DNA of 64,000 bases from Shewanella litorisediminis (GCF_016834455.1 NZ_CP069213.1:3635501-3699500), one strand, 5' to 3'. Shown: positions 55,512 through 64,000, counted from the stretch's first letter. Made by a program: numbers and translations. Notes: generated from the sequence alone by a model not told the origin.

Positions 55512-56715
55512 GGATATCAAAACCAGACTTGGCCAGCTCAGAGGCCAGGAAGAAGGCACCGGACATCACCACGGCGCTGCCGGGCTCAATCCCCTTCACC
55601 AGATTCAGGCCTCGGGCACGGGATTCGATTTGCACTTCCACCGCCTCAAAACCGTCGGCGTCTTCCACAAACACCTGCCAGTCGCCATCGCTACTGCGGC
55701 TCAGGGCCGAGTCCGGCAGCACTATTCCCTGTTGGCCGCCCTGCTGATTGGCTTGCTGGGGCAAAAACAGCTCGGCAAACTCACCGGCGTGCACCTCGTG
55801 GCCGGGGTTTGCCATCGACAGCAGCACCTTTTCGGTACGGGTGATGGGGTTAAGCTCGTGGGAGCGGCCAATCACCCTGGCCTTGAGCCACTTGCCGGAC
55901 ACGCTCACCCGGGCATCGCTGCCCATGGCAAGGCCGCGGGACTGCATTGGCGTCAGCTCGGCCTCTACCCACAGGAAGGATTCATCGGTCAGCTGCATCA
56001 ACGGCGAGCCGGCCGGCATTACCTGACCACGACTGGCCACATCCTGCTGCACCCGGCCCTGGATGGGTGCCAGCAGTTTAAAGCTGCCGATGCTGTCCGG
56101 CGCCGTTTCCAGGGCTTTGATTTGCTGAGCCGTCATCTTGATGGACTCGAGAATGGCGCGCTTAAGTTCGTAGTCCACCCGCGCCTGCAACCTGTGGGAT
56201 TGACTCACGGCACTTTCGCCCATGCGGCTGATTCGGCTCCATTCGGTGGCGGCATTAATATAGTCGGCCTGGGCCTGAGCAATGGCGGCGCCACCCAGGG
56301 TGAGTAAGGGCTCACCCTGTTTTACCTCCTGCCCGGGCACCACATGGCGCTCCAACACTCTCATCTCAAGCTGCGGCGCAAGGGTAATGGTGCGGTCACG
56401 GTCCACCACCAGGCTGGCGGTAGCCACGGCGCTTAAATCAAAGCCTGTGGCCGACAGGGTTTCGACCCGAATACCGGCAAGGTCGCGCTGGGTCTGACTG
56501 AGCTTCAGCGCCTTGTCTTCGTCATGGGCGTCTTCGATTTCAACGGCGCCTTCTGCCGCGCCATGGCCATCGCCTGCCAAGGCAGGCTGCGACACAGCTA
56601 ACGCAAACGTGAATGCAACCACGAACGCCAGTGCAGACAACAAGGTTTTGGCATTCATTGCAGACAAGGCGTCAGCTCCGCTGATAACTGATTTACTAAA
56701 GAAAAATGGTTTCAT
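55501..56715 (-). CDS. RND efflux periplasmic adaptor (CzcB/CusB family)
   Basis: Membrane-fusion protein of 404 residues that links the pump to an outer-membrane channel. An N-terminal export segment (about 28-48, ALA-GDG) is followed by an acidic, His-containing stretch (GDGHGAAEGAVEIEDAHDED split at 48-67), a lipoyl/barrel-sandwich region (VVPGQEVKQGEPLLTLGG near 126-143), a helical hairpin, and beta-barrel domains. The protein ends in HNH. GGAGG lies seven bases before the ATG at 56715; an internal Met near residue 20 is an alternative. Located upstream of the pump gene in one transcription unit. Confidence 0.9.
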   Translation of the reverse strand: MKPFFFSKSVISGADALSAMNAKTLLSALAFVVAFTFALAVSQPALAGDGHGAAEGAVEIEDAHDEDKALKLSQTQRDLAGIRVETLSATGFDLSAVATASLVVDRDRTITLAPQLEMRVLERHVVPGQEVKQGEPLLTLGGAAIAQAQADYINAATEWSRISRMGESAVSQSHRLQARVDYELKRAILESIKMTAQQIKALETAPDSIGSFKLLAPIQGRVQQDVASRGQVMPAGSPLMQLTDESFLWVEAELTPMQSRGLAMGSDARVSVSGKWLKARVIGRSHELNPITRTEKVLLSMANPGHEVHAGEFAELFLPQQANQQGGQQGIVLPDSALSRSSDGDWQVFVEDADGFEAVEVQIESRARGLNLVKGIEPGSAVVMSGAFFLASELAKSGFDIHNH

Positions 56716-56732
56716 CGGTTGGCCTCCGCCGT

Positions 56733-56900
56733 CTAGGTTTCGCTGATAAAGGGCAACGTGGGTTCGGCGCTGATATCGGGCCTGGCTTTATTCGCAGCCA
56801 GCTTTGCCAGTTGCACCCCCGGATAAATCAACATCAGCGCAGCCGGCATATCGCCAGCTACAGCATGGGTGCCACCAGCCGCAAGTAAGGTCTGTTTCAT
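56733..56900 (-). CDS. 55-residue protein at the head of the RND operon
   Basis: A short frame starting MKQTLLAAGGTHAVAGDMPA, with an AGGAC-type ribosome site eight bases upstream, ending 17 bases before the adaptor ATG. It is mildly hydrophobic in the middle (ALMLIYPGVQLAKLAAN) and polar at the end. Position and spacing favour a real small gene in the operon. I do not recognise it. Confidence 0.5.
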   Translation of the reverse strand: MKQTLLAAGGTHAVAGDMPAALMLIYPGVQLAKLAANKARPDISAEPTLPFISET

Positions 56901-57229
56901 ACAGAGTCCTGAACGTAAAGGGACAAAGTCGGTTAACGCGCCGTCAGGGCGGTTAAGTCATGGGGAAAGAAGATGACCTTTGGCAGCAAACGCCTGAACT
57001 GAGCCGTGGCGACTCATGTGCCATAGGCCGGTTACAGGCGGTGCTTGCTGATTGCCTTTGCCACAGCCCTCTCGAACCTGATGGCGATTGCGGCAACCCG
57101 CGAAAGCGACAGCCACAACGACCAGTTGCACAAATCAGCAGGTGCGAAAAGTCACACGCAGGCCACGCAAAGCGAGACTTTATCACTCAGCAGGGCTGAG
57201 GGCGGTCTTCTTTCCTGAGATGATCAGGT
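56901..57229. other. 329-base region upstream of the RND operon
   Basis: Probably holds the promoter of the RND operon. Frames on both strands (for example 56960-57199 plus) show no family resemblance and lack convincing start sites. No palindromic metal-regulator operator was recognised. Confidence 0.5.
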
Positions 57230-57613
57230 TCAGACAATGGGAGGGCGGTAATCGGGGTAGCCCACTACCGAGAGGTAGTCAGACGCGTATCCGGGTGCCT
57301 GTGTGGCAAGGGGGTGATAATCGAGATTGACCAGGCCTGCGACGAGGCTTGGGTGACCGCCATGACAATGGCAATCGAGACAAATATCCAGCTGTTTCAG
57401 CTCGGTTTTTTCAACCTTGTCGTGTTGATGCGTGTCGCTGGCCACGATGTCAGGTGGGCAGGTGCATTCAATACATTCACCGATGGATGTCACCTCGGCC
57501 ATAAAGGTCAGGTGGCTGTGATTGCGCGCTTCCTCATCGGCACTGCCAGTGTGCAACTGGTGCGCGCCCAGATTGGCACCTGCAAATTGCAGTACCACCA
57601 CGGCCAGCAGCAT
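57230..57613 (-). CDS. exported Cys/His-rich protein
   Basis: A 127-residue protein with an N-terminal hydrophobic segment (about 1-16, then GANLGAHQLH). The mature part has CIECTC near 47-52, several isolated His, and LDICLDCHCHGGHPS near 75-89, a run of CxxCxC and His that looks like a soft-metal site. A stop codon in frame 14 codons before the chosen Met limits any extension; non-ATG starts in between are possible. It lies upstream of the RND cluster on the same strand and recalls the small Cys/His proteins of copper and zinc loci. Confidence 0.6.
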   Translation of the reverse strand: MLLAVVVLQFAGANLGAHQLHTGSADEEARNHSHLTFMAEVTSIGECIECTCPPDIVASDTHQHDKVEKTELKQLDICLDCHCHGGHPSLVAGLVNLDYHPLATQAPGYASDYLSVVGYPDYRPPIV

Positions 57614-57700
57614 CAGGCTCAGTCTGTGCAGTGTGTTGAGGGAGAAACGAATCTATTCAATCCTCGGCTGGTTAATGCGCCCAACGGAGTGCTTTGCAAA

Positions 57701-57739
57701 GTCAGACCGGGGACTCGTGGTTAAGTTCCCCGGTCTGAC
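57701..57739 (-). terminator. strong hairpin after the DUF3012 gene
   Basis: A 13-base perfect stem GTCAGACCGGGGA/TCCCCGGTCTGAC with a 13-base loop. The T tract is short on either strand; it most likely ends the DUF3012 transcript. Confidence 0.7.
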
Positions 57740-57745
57740 AATCTC

Positions 57746-57922
57746 TTACTTGAATACGCAGTGCTTGGCGTAGTCAGCGGCTTCGTTAGACGTCCAGTCA
57801 CCTTTTGGCTTGTCTTCCATCTTTTTACACCAGGCTTCACTGCCCACTTCGGGGGCACAGGCGGCAAGGCCGGCAACCAGAGTCAGAGCGGCGGCGATCT
57901 TGGCCAGTGTCAGCTTATTCAT
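57746..57922 (-). CDS. DUF3012 small lipoprotein
   Basis: A 58-residue lipoprotein with a signal peptide and lipobox LAAC (Cys22). The mature part ACAPEVGSEAWCKKM and KPKGDWTSNEAADYAKHC are the DUF3012 signature. Two Cys in the mature part may form a disulfide. AGGAG lies nine bases before the ATG. The function is unknown; the family is common in marine gammaproteobacteria. Confidence 0.88.
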   Translation of the reverse strand: MNKLTLAKIAAALTLVAGLAACAPEVGSEAWCKKMEDKPKGDWTSNEAADYAKHCVFK

Positions 57923-57952
57923 TGTAGCGTCTCCTTTTAATATATTGATTTT

Positions 57953-58324
57953 TCAAGCTTTGATTAGCGAACGCTTTTGAATCCAGGCAATGGCTTTTGC
58001 CTTATCCTGAAGGGGAAACCAGGCGATTTCACCGGCCACAAAGGGACCGAGCAGTCGAATGGCGTTACCGACCCAATCCGGACCGCCAACAAAAACCAAG
58101 GCATCGAACGCAGGTAACTGTACCTCACCGGCGCCGGACAGGGAAGCTTGCTCCCAGCCTTCCAGCAGTACGTCGGCCTCAATATACAAGCAGACCTGAC
58201 CCCAATCCTCCCGATAGCGCTTGATGGCCGGCTGCAAATGGGTGCGATAATCCTGGGCCGTAATGCGGCCGCTGGCAAAAAGACTGATTACGCCCTTAGC
58301 AATCTCGGGGATCTGGCATAACAT
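57953..58324 (-). CDS. STAS/SpoIIAA-like protein
   Basis: A 123-residue cytoplasmic protein starting MLCQIPEIAKGVISLFASG, with the DUF3478-type SpoIIAA-like pattern GRITAQDYRTHLQPAIKRY (split near 19-38), VCLYIEADVLLEGWE and VFVGGPDWVGNAIRLLGPF. The fold is that of STAS and CRAL/TRIO domains; the function is unknown. The ATG at 58324 has GGAG eight bases upstream, and the longer frame lacks support. Confidence 0.8.
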   Translation of the reverse strand: MLCQIPEIAKGVISLFASGRITAQDYRTHLQPAIKRYREDWGQVCLYIEADVLLEGWEQASLSGAGEVQLPAFDALVFVGGPDWVGNAIRLLGPFVAGEIAWFPLQDKAKAIAWIQKRSLIKA

Positions 58325-58414
58325 AAAGGTTCTCCCTGGGGCTGGCTCGGCCATCTGCCGAGGTTGCCGATAATAACAAATTCCTTCAGCTCACATTAAG
58401 CCAAAACTTAGGCC

Positions 58415-58828
58415 ATGATCACAATCTCACAGCGCGTCCAGCTGCAGGACCAGGAAATCGAATGGCAGTTCATCCGCTCCAGCGGGGCCGGTGGCCAGAA
58501 CGTGAATAAAGTCTCCACCTGCGCCCAGCTTATCTTCGATATCCGAGCCTCTTCATTGCCGGAGTTTTATAAAGAAAAGCTGCTGGCCAGGAGCGATCAT
58601 CGCATCACTCCAAGCGGCAAAATCATCATCAAATGCCAGGAGACCCGCAGCCAGGAAGCCAACCGCGAAACCGCGCTGGCGCAATTTATCAGTCTGGTGC
58701 AGTCGGTCAATCAGGTACAGAAAAAACGTATTCCCACCAAGGCCACCCGTGCCAGCCAGCAGCGCCGGGTGGATACCAAAAAGCAGCGCGCCTCCACCAA
58801 GGCCATGCGTGGCAAGGTCAGTTACTGA
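58415..58828 (+). CDS. arfB: ArfB, alternative ribosome-rescue peptidyl-tRNA hydrolase
   Basis: Releases stalled peptides by hydrolysing peptidyl-tRNA on ribosomes without a stop codon. The 137-residue protein has the catalytic GGQ in SSGAGGQNVNKV near 23-34 and the basic C-terminal tail (KKRIPTKATRASQQRR, then KKQRASTKAMRGKV) that enters the empty mRNA channel. Length and both elements match E. coli ArfB (YaeJ). Confidence 0.95.
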   Translation: MITISQRVQLQDQEIEWQFIRSSGAGGQNVNKVSTCAQLIFDIRASSLPEFYKEKLLARSDHRITPSGKIIIKCQETRSQEANRETALAQFISLVQSVNQVQKKRIPTKATRASQQRRVDTKKQRASTKAMRGKVSY

Positions 58829-58938
58829 GAAACGCTTTCCTGCCTGCTTAAGATTAATTGCATTGAAAATGCAGGCAAGTTTGGCGATATTGGGCCTTAT
58901 TGAGTTCAACATGTCGATAACTGACAAAAAGGATACCC

Positions 58939-59394
58939 ATGACTGCCAACCAAACTGTTCCCAAGGTATTGCTGATAAACGGCCCCAACCTGAATTTATT
59001 GGGAAGGCGCGAGCCGGGTGTGTATGGCAGCCAGACCCTGGCACAAATCGTCGCCGGATTGGAATCACAGGCAAGCGCACTTGGCGTGGCGCTCGAGCAT
59101 ATCCAGTCCAATGCCGAGCATGTGCTGATTGACGCCATCCACAACACGGATGCGGATTTTGTGATTATTAATCCCGCCGCCTTTACCCACACCAGTGTGG
59201 CCCTGCGGGATGCCCTGCTCGGGGTCGCCCTGCCCTTTATCGAGGTGCATCTGTCCAACGTCCATGCCCGTGAGCCCTTCCGTCATCATTCGTATTTTTC
59301 AGATAAGGCCGTTGGCGTGATTCTGGGGCTGGGCCCCAAAGGCTACTCGCTGGCACTCGCAGCGGCAGCCGAAAGGCTCAAAGGGAGCAACTGA
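58939..59394 (+). CDS. aroQ: type II 3-dehydroquinate dehydratase
   Basis: Third step of the shikimate pathway. The 151-residue dodecameric enzyme has [20 protein letters not shown] (20 residues from about 12), the active-site Tyr in VYG, the His in [25 protein letters not shown] and [20 protein letters not shown] (20 residues). It opens an aroQ-accB-accC cluster, and its TGA overlaps the ATG of accB. Confidence 0.96.
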   Translation: MTANQTVPKVLLINGPNLNLLGRREPGVYGSQTLAQIVAGLESQASALGVALEHIQSNAEHVLIDAIHNTDADFVIINPAAFTHTSVALRDALLGVALPFIEVHLSNVHAREPFRHHSYFSDKAVGVILGLGPKGYSLALAAAAERLKGSN

Positions 59395-59822
59395 TGGCCA
59401 TGGATCTGCGAAAAATCAAAAAGCTGATTGAACTGGTGCAGGAGTCCGGCATCAATGAGCTTGAAGTTAAAGAAGGCGAAGAGTCGGTACGCATCATTCG
59501 CCACGGCAATCTTCCGCCCCAGGTGACCGAGGCAGAGACAGGCACCAAGGCTGCCAGCGCTCCGCTTGCACAGGAGGCAGGCCACCGAGTGCTATCCCCC
59601 ATGGTGGGCACCTTTTATCGCGCTCCCAGCAGCGAAGCCCGCCCCTTCGTGGAACTGGGCACTGAGGTCGCCGTGGGCGACACGCTTGCAGTGATTGAAG
59701 CCATGAAAATGATGAATCAAATCGCCGCCGACCGCGCCGGAACTGTCAAAGCCATTCTGGTGGATAATGGGACAGCAGTGGAATTTGACCAACCCCTGTT
59801 TGTGATTGGTGATGCCGACTAA
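59394..59822 (+). CDS. accB: biotin carboxyl carrier protein of acetyl-CoA carboxylase
   Basis: Carries biotin for malonyl-CoA formation. 142 residues: [15 protein letters not shown] at the N-terminus, a Pro/Ala-poor linker, and a biotinyl domain with EAMKM around Lys105. The start overlaps the aroQ stop by one base (TGATG frame), and AAGGGAG lies about eight bases upstream. An ATG two codons later gives the E. coli-like MDLRKIKK start and is possible. Confidence 0.95.
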   Translation: MAMDLRKIKKLIELVQESGINELEVKEGEESVRIIRHGNLPPQVTEAETGTKAASAPLAQEAGHRVLSPMVGTFYRAPSSEARPFVELGTEVAVGDTLAVIEAMKMMNQIAADRAGTVKAILVDNGTAVEFDQPLFVIGDAD

Positions 59823-61176
59823 AGCCCGCTTTGAACGGGTACTGGTGGCCAATCGCGGTGAAATCGCGGTGCGTATTATCCGTGCCTGCCACCAACTGGG
59901 GCTGGAAACCGTTGCCATCTATTCAAGCGCCGACAAGGGCGCGCTGCATACCTTGCTGGCAAGTCGCAGCCTCTGCATAGGTCCGGCGACAGCCAAAGAC
60001 AGCTACCTCAATATCAACGCCATACTGGAGGCTGCCAAACTCGCGGCTGCCGATGCCATACATCCGGGTTATGGCTTTCTGGCCGAACGGGCCGAGTTTG
60101 CCAGGGCAGTCACGGAGGCGGGCCTCGTCTTTTTGGGGCCGGATGCCGACACCATAGCCACCATGGGCGACAAGGTCAGGGCCATTGAAGCCATGAAGGA
60201 CGTGGGTATACCCACTCTGCCGGGATCAGATGGCGCGCTGGACGACGATATGGCCAAGATTGGGGCGCTCGCCTCCGATATCGGTTATCCGGTTCTAATC
60301 AAGGCCAGCGCCGGAGGCGGTGGCCGCGGCATGCGCCGTGTCGACTCGGCAGAGGAGCTGGCTGCGGCCATTGCCCTTACCCGCAGTGAGGCGCTGTCTG
60401 CCTTTGGCGACGATACCCTGTATCTGGAGAAATTCCTCACCCATCCCCGCCATATCGAATTTCAAATGCTGGCTGATGGCGAAGCTGCGCTGTGTCTGGG
60501 TGAGCGCGACTGCTCAGCCCAGCGCCGCCATCAAAAGCTGATTGAAGAAGCCCCGGCGCTTGGAATTGCCCGAGAGCAAATCCGGGAGATGGCCAATATC
60601 TGTGAGGCGGCCTGTCGACGCCTGGGTTATAGAGGAGTGGGCACCTTTGAGTTTCTCTATCAGGATGGCGCCTTTTTCTTTATCGAAATGAACACGCGCA
60701 TACAGGTGGAGCACACTGTCACCGAGATGGTGACCGGACTGGATCTGGTTGCATGGCAACTCAAGGTGGCACTTGGCCAGGCTCTGCCCCCTAAACCCCA
60801 GATACAGGGTCATGCCATCGAGTGTCGCATCAATGCCGAAGACCCACACAGCCAGTTGCCTTCACCGGGTTTGGTTACCCAGCTCAAGGTGCCAGGGGGG
60901 CCTGGGGTGCGCTGGGATTCTTATCTTTTCCCCGGAGCAAGGGTGCCTGCCTTTTACGATTCATTGGTGGGTAAACTCATCTGCCATGGTGCCACCCGCG
61001 AAGAGGCCATAGCGCGCCTGCGCCAGGCACTGACAGAGCTCGAAATTCAGGGGATCGCCATCAATAGCTCTCTGCATCTGCAACTCATCGCCTGCGAAGC
61101 CTTTCAGCCCTGGCAGCGGGACATTCATTTTGTTGATGCTCTCTCAGCGCCAGGTATCGGGCAGACGAACCTGTGA
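59812..61176 (+). CDS. accC: biotin carboxylase subunit of acetyl-CoA carboxylase
   Basis: ATP-dependent carboxylation of biotin on AccB. The 454-residue protein has [30 protein letters not shown], the ATP loop [12 protein letters not shown], the catalytic region [13 protein letters not shown] and [10 protein letters not shown]. The ATG at 59812 overlaps accB by 11 bases. The C-terminal part is more divergent from gammaproteobacterial AccC than expected ([19 protein letters not shown]), and prmA does not follow, so a second acc locus could exist. Its end overlaps the converging glycosyltransferase gene by 33 bases. Confidence 0.92.
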   Translation: MPTKARFERVLVANRGEIAVRIIRACHQLGLETVAIYSSADKGALHTLLASRSLCIGPATAKDSYLNINAILEAAKLAAADAIHPGYGFLAERAEFARAVTEAGLVFLGPDADTIATMGDKVRAIEAMKDVGIPTLPGSDGALDDDMAKIGALASDIGYPVLIKASAGGGGRGMRRVDSAEELAAAIALTRSEALSAFGDDTLYLEKFLTHPRHIEFQMLADGEAALCLGERDCSAQRRHQKLIEEAPALGIAREQIREMANICEAACRRLGYRGVGTFEFLYQDGAFFFIEMNTRIQVEHTVTEMVTGLDLVAWQLKVALGQALPPKPQIQGHAIECRINAEDPHSQLPSPGLVTQLKVPGGPGVRWDSYLFPGARVPAFYDSLVGKLICHGATREEAIARLRQALTELEIQGIAINSSLHLQLIACEAFQPWQRDIHFVDALSAPGIGQTNL

Positions 61177-62184
61177 CCACAAGAGTTCGCTGAGCCCATC
61201 GCCCCTGTGCCATTCTCCCTGTTCAATCCATTTCACCAGCTCATCTCCCACGGCAGGATAACGCACAGGCTCAGGACTGGCCGACTTCAGCCAGGAGCGC
61301 ATGGCGTCGCGGCTTAAGTACATCATGCTGTGGGCCGCGCCCAAAAGCTGCAACGCCGCCACGTTTGAAAGCTGTTCAAACTGCCCCAGCAGCGGCTTTA
61401 CCAGCAGTTTTTTTCCCAGCGTCAGTGCTTCGCTGGCAAGTTCAAATCCGGCATTGGCCACCACACCACCGGCCTCTGCCAGGTGCTTACGAAACCCCTC
61501 ACGACAGAAGCCATGCCACTGAATATGCTCGGGCGCTGCGCCGCTGGGTGACTGAGCGTGGTAGACCAAAAATCGATAGTTATCGAAGGGGCGCAGGAAG
61601 TCGATGATGTCGTCCGGGGCCTCAAAGGGCAGATACACCAGGATATCGTGGCCATGCTCTTCGCTGACCTCTCCCACGTCTACAAAGGGTGGCAGCAGCG
61701 GAAAGCCAAAATGATGCCAGTGGCAGCCAAGCGCCACATCCACGGGAGCAAAGTATTCCAATAAGCGCTCGTTAAACCAGGTATTGCCCATCTTGGGTAC
61801 ATCAAAGCGCAGCGCCGCCTGATGGCTGATGCCAATGCAGGGTACCTTTTGCCGCCGGGCCGCCCAGGCACTCACGGGGTCAAAATCGTTGAGCACCAGG
61901 TCGTAAGACGAGAGGTCGAGGGCACGAATATCCTGCCACCAGCGGCAACTGAGATTGTGACGCACCGTGTCCACCGGGCTGATACGCCCGGCCCGGCTCA
62001 GAAAGGTCAGCCCGGTGGCGACCCGGTAATCGCCGAATACATCCATATCAAAAAACTGCGACCTGGGTCTGCCGCTGAATAAATAGTCCACCTCGGCACC
62101 GCGCTCGGCAAGGGCCCTTGCCATCACCCTCGCCCGGCTCAAATGGCCATTACCCGTCCCCTGCACTCCGTACAGTATTTTCAT
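61144..62184 (-). CDS. MJ1255/VC2487-type glycosyltransferase
   Basis: A 346-residue GT-B fold enzyme with an N-terminal MKILYGVQGTGNGHLSRA (18 residues), a glycine-rich nucleotide-sugar site, and a C-terminal acceptor/donor region GGVVANAGFELASEAL and KPLLGQFEQLSNV. This is the family named for MJ1255 and VC2487, of unknown acceptor. The Met at 62184 is the family start; the frame is open to 62307. A PAP2 phosphatase gene lies 19 bases upstream on the same strand. Confidence 0.87.
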   Translation of the reverse strand: MKILYGVQGTGNGHLSRARVMARALAERGAEVDYLFSGRPRSQFFDMDVFGDYRVATGLTFLSRAGRISPVDTVRHNLSCRWWQDIRALDLSSYDLVLNDFDPVSAWAARRQKVPCIGISHQAALRFDVPKMGNTWFNERLLEYFAPVDVALGCHWHHFGFPLLPPFVDVGEVSEEHGHDILVYLPFEAPDDIIDFLRPFDNYRFLVYHAQSPSGAAPEHIQWHGFCREGFRKHLAEAGGVVANAGFELASEALTLGKKLLVKPLLGQFEQLSNVAALQLLGAAHSMMYLSRDAMRSWLKSASPEPVRYPAVGDELVKWIEQGEWHRGDGLSELLWSQVRLPDTWR

Positions 62185-62203
62185 GTTTTCAATGACATCC
62201 TTA

Positions 62204-62716
62204 TCAAATGAATTTGTCTGCCCAGACCACAGACAGGCTGCCAAGTGCAGCGCCGGCCAGAATATCCATGGGGTAATGTACCCCCAGCGCCACCCGGGAC
62301 AGGCCAATCAGGCTCGCCCAAAGGTACAGGGGCAGTATGGCGGCGGGATAGATGCTGCCGATGGCACCGGCCATCACGAAGGCGGCAGCCGTATGACCGG
62401 ATGGCAGGCTGAACTTGTCCGAAGGCTCAAAGCTGCAACCCAGACCTATGGCGCTGTGGCAAGGACGAGTACGGCGAATGCTGTTTTTCAGCAGCAGGTA
62501 CAGGGGCAGCTCAAGCAAAAAAGCGGCCAGCGCCAGGCGCAGCAGCTCTTCTCCCCGGCTGTCGAACAGCATCAGGGCAACGCAAAGGTAGATATAGAGG
62601 GGGCCATCACCGGATGCAGATACCAGCAAGGCCGGTTTGTTCAACCCGTGCTCACGGGCTCCATCGACGATGAGCAGATAACTGCATCTGTCAAACTCGG
62701 CAAGGCGTGCCAGCAT
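62204..62716 (-). CDS. PAP2 family phosphatase
   Basis: A 170-residue membrane phosphatase with about five hydrophobic segments and the three PAP2 motifs: KNSIRRTRP near 76-84, PSGHT near 104-108 and SRVALGVHYPMD near 140-151. Substrates of the family include phosphatidate and undecaprenyl or polyprenyl diphosphates. Its pairing with a glycosyltransferase suggests a role in lipid-linked glycan or envelope metabolism, which is inference. Confidence 0.88.
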   Translation of the reverse strand: MLARLAEFDRCSYLLIVDGAREHGLNKPALLVSASGDGPLYIYLCVALMLFDSRGEELLRLALAAFLLELPLYLLLKNSIRRTRPCHSAIGLGCSFEPSDKFSLPSGHTAAAFVMAGAIGSIYPAAILPLYLWASLIGLSRVALGVHYPMDILAGAALGSLSVVWADKFI

Positions 62717-62821
62717 CCAGCGTCCTCAGGATTTAACCAGGATGTCTCGAATGCTAGCTGGGGTGCGTGACGGGCAGGTGACACCCACCCGACACTTTTA
62801 TGACATTCGCCGGGGCGAAAC

Positions 62822-63070
62822 TCAGGCTACAACGGGCTTTTGCGTCTTGGCGCGGTAAATCTTGAAGAGATGGTAAATGTTGATACAGGCAACGAAAGCG
62901 TTCATGCCCGCCACCGGCCAGGCCGTGATGGCAACACCGTAGGCAACAAACAGGCTGCAGCCGACGAAGTTCAGCCATCTTAGCCAGATAATATCTTTCA
63001 TCATCAGCGAGATAGCGACCATCACCGAGGCCATGTAGCCGACGATTTCAGTCATGTTCAAAGCTTCCAT
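62822..63070 (-). CDS. small YgjV-like membrane protein
   Basis: An 82-residue protein with three hydrophobic segments (about 8-24, 32-50, 54-70) and a basic C-terminus (KIYRAKTQKPVVA). The Asn in RWLNFVGCSLFVAYGV and NAFVACINIYHL recalls the half-repeat of YgjV/SemiSWEET-like proteins. No substrate can be named. A Met five codons later (63055) is an alternative start. Confidence 0.6.
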   Translation of the reverse strand: MEALNMTEIVGYMASVMVAISLMMKDIIWLRWLNFVGCSLFVAYGVAITAWPVAGMNAFVACINIYHLFKIYRAKTQKPVVA

Positions 63071-63410
63071 AAAGGCACCTCGATATAAGGCCCTCTGCCT
63101 TCCCTGAGCTTAATGGGGGGTCCGTGCCCCTAAAGCGATTTGTTAATTGAAACTGGAGTGAGACTGGGGACTATAGTAACAAAAGCCACCACAGAGCTGT
63201 AATAAAAAACCGTCATATGATGACAAAAGTCAAAATATTGCGCCATAAAGATTGGAAGTGATGAAATTAAACTACATAAGTGACTGGAGAGTGAGGCTCG
63301 CCAATACCGTGATTGATAACACTTTTCTTTTCAAGATTCCCTTATATACTGGCCTAAGTTCAGTGTAGAGCTGCCTAACAGCCTGATTTAGGGCGAAACA
63401 GGAGATGACT
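63071..63410. other. divergent intergenic region upstream of rraA
   Basis: No gene seen. It should hold the promoters of rraA and of the small membrane-protein gene. A TATACT -10-like element at 63345-63350 is plausible for rraA, 66 bases before its start, without a good -35 partner. Confidence 0.5.
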
Positions 63411-63896
63411 ATGGAATACAACACCTCAGAATTATGTGACATGTTTCTGGACGTCGTGGATGTGGTAGAGCCCATGTTCAGTAATTACGGTGGTGTTAGC
63501 TCATTCGGAGGCGCCATCAGCACAGTCAAGTGTTTCGAAGACAATGGGCTGATTGCCGATGTGCTGGCTGAAGAAGGGGAAGGACGTGTCTTGTTGGTCG
63601 ATGGCGGTGGCTCCCTGCGCCGTGCTCTGATTGATGCTGCCGTGGCTGAAATCGGCGTCAACAATGGCTGGGAAGGCATTATCGTCTACGGCAGCGTCCG
63701 CGATGTGGATGCCCTGGAAGAGCTGGATATTGGTATCCAGGCACTGGCCTCCATTCCCGTGGGCGCCGATAACAACGGCATAGGCGAAATCGATATACCG
63801 GTGAACTTTGGCGGCGTCTCTTTCCTGCCCGGCGACCACATTTATGCCGACAGTACCGGCATTATTCTATCGCCCGAACCTCTGGATATCGAGTAA
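63411..63896 (+). CDS. rraA: RraA, RNase E activity inhibitor A
   Basis: Trimeric inhibitor that binds RNase E and changes global mRNA decay. The 161-residue product equals E. coli RraA in length, with [10 protein letters not shown] at the start, [15 protein letters not shown] near 34-48, [14 protein letters not shown] near 64-77 and [25 protein letters not shown] C-terminus (last residues LDIE). AGGAG lies six bases before the ATG at 63411; an ATG at 63405 overlaps that site. A strong terminator follows. Confidence 0.96.
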   Translation: MEYNTSELCDMFLDVVDVVEPMFSNYGGVSSFGGAISTVKCFEDNGLIADVLAEEGEGRVLLVDGGGSLRRALIDAAVAEIGVNNGWEGIIVYGSVRDVDALEELDIGIQALASIPVGADNNGIGEIDIPVNFGGVSFLPGDHIYADSTGIILSPEPLDIE

Positions 63897-63918
63897 CGCG
63901 CGTTATTTCTGATTCAGC

Positions 63919-63945
63919 AAAAAGCCGGCCAGTGGCCGGCTTTTT
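63919..63945 (+). terminator. terminator of rraA
   Basis: Stem AAAAAGCCGGCC/GGCCGGCTTTTT with an AGT loop and T tract. Confidence 0.93.
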
Positions 63946-64000
63946 CATGCCACAAGAGACAGACTGGATCGCGCTTCCACGCGCCTTTGGCTGCTTTCCC

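Noticed and set aside
56960..57199. 79-residue Cys-containing plus-strand frame upstream of the RND operon
   Set aside because: Composition is like random sequence, start site is poor and an equally long frame exists on the other strand.

Overview
The window reads as chromosomal DNA of a Shewanella-like gammaproteobacterium, probably close to S. amazonensis in base composition; the species is a guess from memory, the genus is inferred. Grounds: an octaheme tetrathionate reductase gene behind a monoheme cytochrome and a DUF3373 porin, a PsrABC/PhsABC molybdoenzyme operon, a TtrSR/ThsSR-like two-component pair, MetJ with met boxes, both RNase E regulators RraA and RraB, and many c-di-GMP enzymes. 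Coding density is high. I see no rRNA, tRNA, CRISPR array, insertion sequence or prophage.

Layout. 1-2.7 kb: end of a CheC-like gene, a PAS-GGDEF cyclase, rraB and plsC. 2.8-6.0 kb: a minus-strand metal (probably zinc) operon of a Cys/His protein, a His-rich porin, a binding protein and a permease, without an ATPase gene. 6.2-15.2 kb: housekeeping genes (MscS channel, formate-THF ligase, YdhF-type oxidoreductase, MaoC-like protein, cmoM, cheD, a TraB/GumN protein). 15.3-28.3 kb: signalling genes (EAL-CBS-GGDEF protein, tandem receiver protein, REC-GGDEF-EAL protein, Rcp1-like receiver, CHASE-PAS histidine kinase) mixed with HU, a TorF-type porin, rimK and a QEGLA-motif peptidase. 28.7-31.2 kb: an AGCS symporter and small envelope proteins. 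31.3-36.5 kb: the methionine regulon metF, metB-metL and metJ with MetJ operators. 36.5-38.5 kb: a TauE/SafE permease and a TraF-like outer-membrane protein.

38.6-50.8 kb is a sulfur-oxyanion respiration island. psrABC runs left and cytochrome c, DUF3373 porin and otr run right from a 643-base divergent control region holding a near-consensus CRP site. A MOT1-type molybdate/sulfate permease follows, preceded by a striking interrupted inverted repeat, then a divergent TtrS/ThsS-like sensor kinase and its FixJ-type regulator. Electron carriers, a Mo enzyme, a candidate molybdate uptake route and a candidate tetrathionate/thiosulfate sensor therefore sit within 12 kb.

52.1-57.9 kb is a heavy-metal RND efflux cluster (pump and adaptor, no outer-membrane factor) with three very small or Cys/His-rich reading frames and a repeat-flanked 127-base segment between adaptor and pump. 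58-64 kb has arfB, aroQ-accB-accC, an MJ1255-type glycosyltransferase, a PAP2 phosphatase, a small YgjV-like protein and rraA.
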